Of a stretch of DNA of 64,000 nucleotides, positions 57,457 to 64,000 are shown piece by piece (position 1 is the first letter of the stretch; each line of letters starts with the position of its first letter). The translations under genes and the position numbers were made by a program. The notes under the pieces were generated by a model that was given only the letters and a program-made list of their open reading frames with translations, had not been told where the DNA came from and did no database searches. Source of the DNA: Aquimarina mycalae (GTDB lineage Bacteria; Bacteroidota; Bacteroidia; Flavobacteriales; Flavobacteriaceae); contig NZ_JARYGY010000001.1 of the NCBI RefSeq assembly GCF_029906345.1, forward strand, positions 842,851 to 906,850, in the 5' to 3' direction.

Positions 57457-57504
57457 AAAAAAACTATTAGCTTTCGGCTCTATTATTATGTCTAAAAAAA
57501 ACTT

Positions 57505-58827
57505 ATGAAAAAGATATCTTTATTCCATATTGTCGTTTGTTTTATTTTACTCTTTCAGACGGCTTGTTCTAGTGATGATAACTCAATAGGTTCTTCTACA
57601 GATCCAGGAGACGGAAACTCCGACGACAACCAAAACCCTCCTCTAGAAACAGCAGGAACAATAGACACCTATATCCCTACATTAACCGATGATAGTTATT
57701 TACTAGTTAATGATGCTGCTTCCGATAGAGTGTATTTGATGAATAAAGAAAAAGCTGAAATTATTCACGAATGGACATTATCTGGAAAACTAGGAAATGA
57801 TGCAGAACTATTAGATGATGGCACATTACTAACCTTACTAGAAGCCGATGATCCTCAGTTTAGTTTTGGGGGCTTTGGTGGACTTGTAAAAATTATCAAC
57901 CCAGACAACTCGACTAAATGGGAATATCCTTATGCAACGGAAGAACATCTTTCTCACCATGATGTAGAAATGCTTCCAAATGGAAACATTTTATTTCTAG
58001 CATGGATAAAAAAAACATCTGAAGAAGCAGAACAAGCAGGTTATTCTGTTTCGAACATTCTATATCCCGAAGCTCTTATTGAAGTGAATCCAACAACAGA
58101 TGAAATTGTTTGGGAATGGCATGCTTGGGATCATCTAATACAAGAACATGATTCAACTAAAGATAATTTTGGCGTTGTTTCAGACAACCCTCAATTAATA
58201 AACATTAACTACAATTCAATCGATAACGGTGATATAATGCACGCCAACGGTATTGATTATGACGAAGAAAATGACATCATTTACATTAGTGTTAATTTTT
58301 ACAGCGAAGTATGGGTAATTGATCATAGCACAACAACAGAACAAGCAAGCTCACATATCGGAGGTCAACATAACAAAGGAGGTGATTTATTATACAGGTT
58401 CGGAAACCCCACCGCTTACAACAATACCCAGGGAACAAGATTGTTTCACAATAATCATTTCCCTAATCTCTTAGAAGGAAATGAAATTGGCAAAGACAAT
58501 GTTTTAATTTTCATGAACGGGAACAACAATTCTCAATCTATTGTTTATGAGTTCAAAATTCCAAATCCACTAGTACTAAATCCAAACGCAAATAATGAAC
58601 CCGAAACAGTTTGGAGTTTTCAAGATCCAGATTTATACTCTGGAAAGGTTTCTGGAGCAATTCGATTACCTAATGGAAATACACTTATTACTGAAGGTGA
58701 CAATGGTTATTGGGAAGTAACAAATAATGGCGAATTAGCTTGGAAGTTTTCTGGAGACGGATTTTATTGGAGAGGATATTCGTATCCCAAGAACTCTACA
58801 GCAATCTCTGGGCTTGATCTTCCGTAA
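57505..58827 (+). CDS. Arylsulfotransferase-like lipoprotein
   Basis: This 440-aa lipoprotein (Cys21, QTACSSDD) resembles the arylsulfotransferase (ASST) beta-propeller family. It has repeated blades of the LLDDGTLLTLLE and MLPNGNILFLAWI type, HHDVEML with neighbouring His residues, DIMHANGIDYD, and a late LPNGNTLITEGDNGYWEV. ASSTs move sulfate between phenolic compounds in the periplasm using an active-site His. Whether this member is active is unclear. It has its own start after the SusCD terminator and may act on the imported substrate or on aromatic sulfates. Confidence 0.8.
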   Translation: MKKISLFHIVVCFILLFQTACSSDDNSIGSSTDPGDGNSDDNQNPPLETAGTIDTYIPTLTDDSYLLVNDAASDRVYLMNKEKAEIIHEWTLSGKLGNDAELLDDGTLLTLLEADDPQFSFGGFGGLVKIINPDNSTKWEYPYATEEHLSHHDVEMLPNGNILFLAWIKKTSEEAEQAGYSVSNILYPEALIEVNPTTDEIVWEWHAWDHLIQEHDSTKDNFGVVSDNPQLININYNSIDNGDIMHANGIDYDEENDIIYISVNFYSEVWVIDHSTTTEQASSHIGGQHNKGGDLLYRFGNPTAYNNTQGTRLFHNNHFPNLLEGNEIGKDNVLIFMNGNNNSQSIVYEFKIPNPLVLNPNANNEPETVWSFQDPDLYSGKVSGAIRLPNGNTLITEGDNGYWEVTNNGELAWKFSGDGFYWRGYSYPKNSTAISGLDLP

Positions 58828-58934
58828 TTTATAACACCAACTACTTCTTAAACTATTTTTTAAGCTATGAAAACCTAAATGTCTTTTGAATTTATAATTT
58901 AAGATTAAACATATTAACTCTAAAACACAATCGA

Positions 58935-59666
58935 ATGAAAACAAATATCACAACATTACTGATCATCTTCATATTGTTACCATCGATAAAAACAAATGCT
59001 CAAGATGAACCAACAATGAGCGGAGTTATTAGACAATATCAAAGTACTTTATTAGCCTTTCAAAAAATAAAAAGATTATTAAAGGATGAAAAAAAAGATA
59101 ATTCTATAGATTTCGAAAGCATCAAAGGAAGCCCATATCTAAATGAAAAGTTCTCTTTAGGAAAATTATACATATACGATTCATTAATAGACAACAATTT
59201 ATTCAGGTATAACATTTACTCAGATGAAATTGAAGTTACCGAGAATAATCAACTATACGGACTCTATAAAGTTAAGGGGATGAAACTAATGCTAGATAAT
59301 CAAACATTAGTTCTGAAAAATTATCAGGAAAACTCAAAATCTAAAAACAAATCATATTTCATTGTATTATCAGAAGGTAAAAACATAAGTCTATATAAAA
59401 GAAAAAAATGTAAGCTTACTCCTGCCCAAAAAGCTACTACTCCCAATCAAATGGATCGTGCTGCTAAGTTCAATATTTATGAAGATTACTATATTAAAAA
59501 AGAAAACGACGAACATCTATATAAGATAAGCACTAAAGAAAGAAATATCTTAAAGATAATGCAAGACAAAAAAGAAATAGTTAAAAATTATATAGATAAA
59601 CACAATATTAATTTAAAAAATGAAAAAAAATTAACAGAGTTATTCACTTTTTACAACTCTCTCTAA
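58935..59666 (+). CDS. Unknown secreted protein
   Basis: The 243-aa product has a Sec signal peptide (MKTNITTLLIIFILLPSIKTNAQ). I do not recognise a family. The mature part is rich in Lys, Asn and Tyr, with a strand-rich middle (FRYNIYSDEIEVTENNQLYG) and a Lys-rich C-terminal region (KISTKERNILKIMQDKKE) that may be helical. It follows the arylsulfotransferase-like gene by 107 bases and precedes the second SusC operon. Codon use and base composition look like those of its neighbours. Confidence 0.6.
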   Translation: MKTNITTLLIIFILLPSIKTNAQDEPTMSGVIRQYQSTLLAFQKIKRLLKDEKKDNSIDFESIKGSPYLNEKFSLGKLYIYDSLIDNNLFRYNIYSDEIEVTENNQLYGLYKVKGMKLMLDNQTLVLKNYQENSKSKNKSYFIVLSEGKNISLYKRKKCKLTPAQKATTPNQMDRAAKFNIYEDYYIKKENDEHLYKISTKERNILKIMQDKKEIVKNYIDKHNINLKNEKKLTELFTFYNSL

Positions 59667-59814
59667 TAGTTAGTTTTACCCCTATTATTTTTGCTTGAAA
59701 ACCAGAAAAGTAAAAATGAAATATCTCCTGAACCCAAGTACTACAACGTTATAGTTACCTTTCACAATTTATTAACATGACTAAAACAATAATTTAAATT
59801 TTAATAGTAAAAAG

Positions 59815-59859
59815 TTGTTTTATAAAGATATTATTATCATTTTTGACGCTGGCTAATTC
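59815..59859 (+). promoter_or_regulatory. SusC promoter with GGCTAATTC start-site element (copy 2)
   Basis: TTG (59815-59817), a 20-base spacer, CATTTTTG (59838-59845), 5 bases, then GGCTAATTC (59851-59859). The layout and several flanking bases (AAAGTTGTTTTAT) equal those of the copy at 51498-51542, although the intervening bases differ. The ATG follows 14 bases later. Confidence 0.6.
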
Positions 59860-59873
59860 AAATAAATCGTAAA

Positions 59874-62800
59874 ATGAGAACAAAGTTTAGTGGAATTTTA
59901 ACGCTATTTCTAGCGTTGATTGTGCAAATTACTTTTGCACAAGAAAAAACAATCTCAGGTAATGTAACCGATGACAAAGGTTTACCGCTTCCAGGGGTTA
60001 ATATAGTTGTGAAAAACACAGCTAATGGTACACAAACAGATTTTGATGGTAACTATTCTATCAAAGCAAACAGAGGTGCTATCCTAACTTTTACCTATGT
60101 TGGTTTCCAATCACAAGAGAAAGCAATTGGTGACAGTAACACAATTAATGTTCAACTTGCAGCATCAGCTTCAGAGTTAGAGGAAGTAGTAATTGAAGCA
60201 TATAGAACTTCGACTAAAGCTACATCCAATATTTCTGCAGTTACAATTACTGCTCAATCGGTTGAAGCAAGACCAAACGCTTCGGCTATTCAAACATTAC
60301 AAGGTCAGGTTTCTGGTCTTAATATTACAACCAATACAGGTCAACCAGGTGGTAATAGTACAATAAACCTTCGTGGGGTTACTTCTATTAACGGTAACTC
60401 AGAGCCTTTATTTATTATAGATGGTGCTCCTGTAGATGAAGACAACTTTCGTAGTTTAAACCCTAATGACATTTCATCTGTATCTGTATTAAAGGATGCT
60501 GGTGCAACTGCTATTTATGGAAATAGAGGTGCAAATGGTGTTATTATTATCAAAACTAAGCAAGGTGGTTATAATTCAAAACTAAAAGTAAGCTACTTAG
60601 GAATTACTAGTTTTTCTAGCTTACAGAGTAATGATTATGACTTGAAAAATTCTCAAGAACAGTTATTATTAGAGAGAGAATTAGGTAGAGGTCTTGGTTC
60701 TACTTTGACTGATGCTGAAATCGCTGCTTTTTCTACAACAAATTGGGATGAAGTATTTTTTGACACAGGTATTACTCAAAACCATACCTTATCATTTACA
60801 AGTGGTGGTGAAAACTTAAGCTCTTTTACTTCTTTTGGATATTATGACCAAGAAGGAGTTCTAAATCAAAGTGGACTTAAAAGATTTAACTTAAGAAGTA
60901 ACGTTAATGGTAAATCAGATAATGATAAATTTACCTATGGTACTAATCTTACAGTTAACTACTCAGAAAATGAAGAACCAAATAGTATTGGTTCTGGTGC
61001 TGTAAACAGAAACTACGTTTTAGGTGCATATCAGTCGGTTCCTTATTTATCTCCTGCTGATTATACTCCTGGAGCTGGAGGGGTTATTCCTGTTGTTTTA
61101 ACAAACACTCCATTATTCTTATTAGACAGATTAGATACTTTTGAAAGAAGAGAAGACGAGATTAAGATTGTAGCAAGTGCTAATGCGAGTTACAAAATTA
61201 CTGATGACATCACAGTAAATACTGTGTTTAGTGGTGACTTCACTGATGAGCAAAGATTAAGAGCGGAATTTCCAACATCTTTTAATGCAATATTATTTGC
61301 TCAAACTGGAAACAATACTCCAGGATTTCAAGAACAACAATCAATAAGAACATTTTCATTTAATGCATTGACTAATGTGAACTATCGTAAGACGTTTGCT
61401 GAAAAACACACATTAGACGTTACATTATTTACTGAATATTTCAAAGCACATTTAAGAACTTTTGGATATAGAGAAGAAGGATTAGATCCTGCAACTTTCT
61501 CTCCAGGAGATGGTTCTGGATTTATTGGTGATAATGCAGCTAACGATTTCTTCGTAGATGTTGCCAACGCTAATATCCTAAATGCTGGTTTATTCTCTTA
61601 TTTCGGTCAATTAGATTATGATTTCGATCAGAAATATGGTGTAACAGGTGTATTAAGAAGAGATGCTTCTTATCGTTTCTCTGAAAGTAATAGATGGGGT
61701 ACTTTCTGGTCTGTTGCTGCAAGATGGAATATTAGTGCAGAAAACTTTATGCAAGATTCTGTTTTTGACTTATTAAAACTTAGAGCTTCTTATGGTATTA
61801 CAGGTAACCAAAGAATTTTAGATAACGTTGCTGGTCCACAAGCTTATTTTAGTGCTCCAGATTTAACTCGAGATCTTTTCGCAACTGGAACTGGTTATGG
61901 AGGTTTAAACTCTCTTTTCTTAAGTCAAATAGGTAACAACACACTAAAGTGGGAAACCGTAACTCAACTTAACGTTGGATTGGATTTCGAAGTTATGGAA
62001 AGAAGACTTAGAGGTTCTTTTGACTACTATGACAGAGAAACAGATGAGTTATTCCAAAACAGACCTATATCTGCGATCAATGGTGCTACAAACTTAAATG
62101 CCAATACTGGTTCTCTTAAGAATTCAGGTTTTGACCTTAGTTTAAACTATGATCTTATCAGAGGTGGTTCTGATGGTTTCAACCTTCTTTTAAAAGTTGT
62201 AGGTAATTACAACAAACAAGAAATTCTAGAGCTTCCTACAGATGATGGAGTAGTATTTAATGGTGGTCTTACTGGACTTAGAGAAGGTGGAGTTATCAAT
62301 GAATATTTTGTATACCGATATGCTGGAGTAAATCCTGCTAATGGTGAGTTATTATTCTTAGATGTTAATGGAAACTTAACTGAAAACCCAAGTCCTGATA
62401 CGGATAGAGTATGGTTAGATGCTAACATCTTCCCTGATTATCAAGGAAGTTTTGGATTTGACGCTGATTATAAAGGATTCTATTTAACTGCTCAATTTAA
62501 CTATACTATCGGTGTAGAGCGATTTGATTTTGACTTACAAGGTTTTGAAGATCCTAGTGCAGTTGGTAACTTTAGATCATCAAGAACATTAGATAGAGCT
62601 TGGACTCCTGATAACCGTGTTACAGATATTCCTTCTTTAACAGCTAGTAATAGAGCTTTAGATTCAAATTCTGATAGATATTTAAGAGATTCTGATTATA
62701 TCAGATTAAGATTTGCTAGTCTTGGATATAGTTTCCCATCTAAATTCTTAAAGAACACTGGATTTACAACGGTTAAAGCTTTTGTAAATGGTGAAAACTT

Positions 62801-62909
62801 ATTTACACTTTCTGAGTGGGAAGGATTTGATGCAGAAAGTTTAAACTCTACTGCTAACCGTTATCCAACTCCAAGAATAATTTCTGTTGGATTTGAATTT
62901 GGATTTTAA
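59874..62909 (+). CDS. SusC/RagA-type TonB-dependent transporter (second)
   Basis: The 1011-aa importer has the same layout as the first: signal peptide to ITFAQ, regulatory domain (ISGNVTDDKGLPLPGVNIVV), plug with INLRGVTSINGNSEPLFIID and LKDAGATAIYGNRGANGVI, and a barrel ending ISVGFEFGF. Instead of the usual VVVTALG-type sequence it carries LEEVVIEAYRTSTK before the plug. Its susD partner starts 15 bases later. The first 100 residues are almost the same as in the SusC at 51.6 kb, which suggests gene duplication or domain exchange. Confidence 0.95.
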   Translation: MRTKFSGILTLFLALIVQITFAQEKTISGNVTDDKGLPLPGVNIVVKNTANGTQTDFDGNYSIKANRGAILTFTYVGFQSQEKAIGDSNTINVQLAASASELEEVVIEAYRTSTKATSNISAVTITAQSVEARPNASAIQTLQGQVSGLNITTNTGQPGGNSTINLRGVTSINGNSEPLFIIDGAPVDEDNFRSLNPNDISSVSVLKDAGATAIYGNRGANGVIIIKTKQGGYNSKLKVSYLGITSFSSLQSNDYDLKNSQEQLLLERELGRGLGSTLTDAEIAAFSTTNWDEVFFDTGITQNHTLSFTSGGENLSSFTSFGYYDQEGVLNQSGLKRFNLRSNVNGKSDNDKFTYGTNLTVNYSENEEPNSIGSGAVNRNYVLGAYQSVPYLSPADYTPGAGGVIPVVLTNTPLFLLDRLDTFERREDEIKIVASANASYKITDDITVNTVFSGDFTDEQRLRAEFPTSFNAILFAQTGNNTPGFQEQQSIRTFSFNALTNVNYRKTFAEKHTLDVTLFTEYFKAHLRTFGYREEGLDPATFSPGDGSGFIGDNAANDFFVDVANANILNAGLFSYFGQLDYDFDQKYGVTGVLRRDASYRFSESNRWGTFWSVAARWNISAENFMQDSVFDLLKLRASYGITGNQRILDNVAGPQAYFSAPDLTRDLFATGTGYGGLNSLFLSQIGNNTLKWETVTQLNVGLDFEVMERRLRGSFDYYDRETDELFQNRPISAINGATNLNANTGSLKNSGFDLSLNYDLIRGGSDGFNLLLKVVGNYNKQEILELPTDDGVVFNGGLTGLREGGVINEYFVYRYAGVNPANGELLFLDVNGNLTENPSPDTDRVWLDANIFPDYQGSFGFDADYKGFYLTAQFNYTIGVERFDFDLQGFEDPSAVGNFRSSRTLDRAWTPDNRVTDIPSLTASNRALDSNSDRYLRDSDYIRLRFASLGYSFPSKFLKNTGFTTVKAFVNGENLFTLSEWEGFDAESLNSTANRYPTPRIISVGFEFGF

Positions 62910-62924
62910 TAAAAAAAATAAAAG

Positions 62925-64000
62925 ATGAAAATTATAAATAAATTTTTCCTTCTATTTGTATTTGCCTCACTTATTACATCTTGTAATGACGCAATAGAAA
63001 TAGATCAACCTGGACGTTTAGGAGCAGATCAAGCTTTCCGAAGTGTATCTGATTTACAGCTAGGTTTATTAGGTGCTTATGGAAACCTAGACAGCACCCA
63101 TGAAATATTGTTTAATGCAGTATTTACTGATGAAATTGCACTTGGTTTAACAAATGGAGGTCAAGGTTTAACAGATGGTAGCTATGGGTTCATTCTTAAT
63201 TCTACTAGTACTGCTCCAACTAATATTTGGACTACTAATTATGCTGTATTAAACTCAGTAAACAGAGTAATAGCTGCAGCTGCTGCAATTACTCCTGAAG
63301 CTGGAGAAGAAGATCAATACAATGATATTCTTGGACAGTGTTATGCTTTAAGAGCTTATGCACACTTTACTTTACTATCTTACTATAGTACGGATTATAC
63401 AGATGATAGTGCTTTAGCTGTAATTCTTCTTGATTTTGTACCAGAAGTTAGTCAAAGCTTACCAAGAAATACAAATGGTGAGATATTTACTTCTATAATA
63501 TCTGATTTGGATCTTGCCGCTGGTTTAATTGACCCTGCTGGAGCTGACCCACTTTTCTTTACAGTTGATGGTACTATTGCATTAAGAGCGAGAGTTGCTT
63601 TATATAGAGGTCAATATGCTACTGCAGGAACTTTAGCTGCTGATTTATTGACAAGATACCCTATTGCAGATCAAGGACAGTTCTTTAATATGTGGGATGA
63701 CGCCGATACTACTGAGCAAATATTCTCTATTGATAGAGCTATTGCTGATAACTTCGATAATCAAGGTACCAACGGTGGTGGATGGGCAGGAAGTCTTTTT
63801 GCTAACGTAGATCCTACAATTAGTGGAGCTCCTTTTTTCGAAATGGGTAGAGCGGTTTTCAACCTATATGATGCAGCAGATATCAGACGTGCACGTTTTG
63901 TAGGACCAGATGCTTTGATCAACCCTGGTTATGCAACAGATCCTCTTAGACAAAGTACAGATGTACTAAACTTCTTTATATATCCTGGATCAGGAGGGCA
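62925..64000 (+). CDS. SusD/RagB-family outer membrane lipoprotein (partial, cut by right edge)
   Basis: About 358 codons are visible. The lipobox is LITSCND (Cys20). It is followed by the SusD N-terminal block RLGADQAFRSVSDLQLGLLG and the TPR-like helix region LGQCYALRAYAHFTLLSYY. The RARVALYRGQYATAGTLA helix pair is also typical. It lies 15 bases after the second SusC and is its lid partner. The C-terminal part is outside the window. Confidence 0.93.
   Translation, partial: MKIINKFFLLFVFASLITSCNDAIEIDQPGRLGADQAFRSVSDLQLGLLGAYGNLDSTHEILFNAVFTDEIALGLTNGGQGLTDGSYGFILNSTSTAPTNIWTTNYAVLNSVNRVIAAAAAITPEAGEEDQYNDILGQCYALRAYAHFTLLSYYSTDYTDDSALAVILLDFVPEVSQSLPRNTNGEIFTSIISDLDLAAGLIDPAGADPLFFTVDGTIALRARVALYRGQYATAGTLAADLLTRYPIADQGQFFNMWDDADTTEQIFSIDRAIADNFDNQGTNGGGWAGSLFANVDPTISGAPFFEMGRAVFNLYDAADIRRARFVGPDALINPGYATDPLRQSTDVLNFFIYPGSGG

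Overview
The window is an AT-rich chromosomal segment of a Flavobacteriia (Bacteroidota) bacterium, probably a marine Flavobacteriaceae member of the Aquimarina type. The phylum is clear from the SusC/SusD pairs, a FecI/FecR/TonB-receptor signalling unit, a Rho factor with a long charged N-terminal insertion, a DUF4293 protein, TAnnTTTG-type promoter boxes, and the gene order rpsL-rpsG-fusA-rpsJ without tuf. The genus is only a guess. I found no tRNA, rRNA, CRISPR array, insertion sequence or prophage.

Layout. 1-5.3 kb: housekeeping genes (ABC exporter fragment, truA, a phosphoesterase, DUF4293, rho, a lipoprotein msrA). 5.3-7.4 kb: a long non-coding leader followed by a secreted SH3/alanine-rich protein. 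7.6-10 kb: ffh-folD. 10-16.5 kb: a surface-signalling island with a FAS1 lipoprotein, an unknown lipoprotein, and an ECF sigma factor, FecR and an STN-containing TonB receptor. 16.5-26 kb: GNAT, a TPR histidine kinase, argS, a CpcT/CpeT-like lipoprotein, an Rrf2 regulator, two guanidino-group-modifying enzymes and citrate synthase. 26-29.5 kb: a 1083-residue repeat-built secreted protein. 29.6-32.2 kb: eno and carA. 32.3-49.6 kb: the complete str-S10-spc-alpha ribosomal protein cluster on the minus strand. 49.7-64 kb: an Omp85-family protein, then a SusC/SusD/lipoprotein/arylsulfotransferase-like locus, and a second SusC/SusD pair cut by the right edge.

How the parts work together. The ribosomal cluster starts at a near-consensus promoter upstream of rpsL, ends in a terminator after rplQ, and has three internal control points: a terminator with a competing hairpin between rpsJ and rplC, a promoter box before rpmJ, and a palindrome plus branched leader before rpsD. 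The FecI/FecR/receptor unit should sense a substrate at the cell surface and switch its own transcription. The two SusC genes share the same promoter layout and the same 9-bp element near the expected transcription start, so they are probably co-regulated.

The best leads for new biology are: (a) a duplicated dockerin-like C-terminal module ending in EQLP on the large repeat protein; (b) the rpsJ-rplC attenuator-like element; (c) the branched leader before rpsD; (d) the shared SusC start-site element. I did not see a clear new defence or mobile system.
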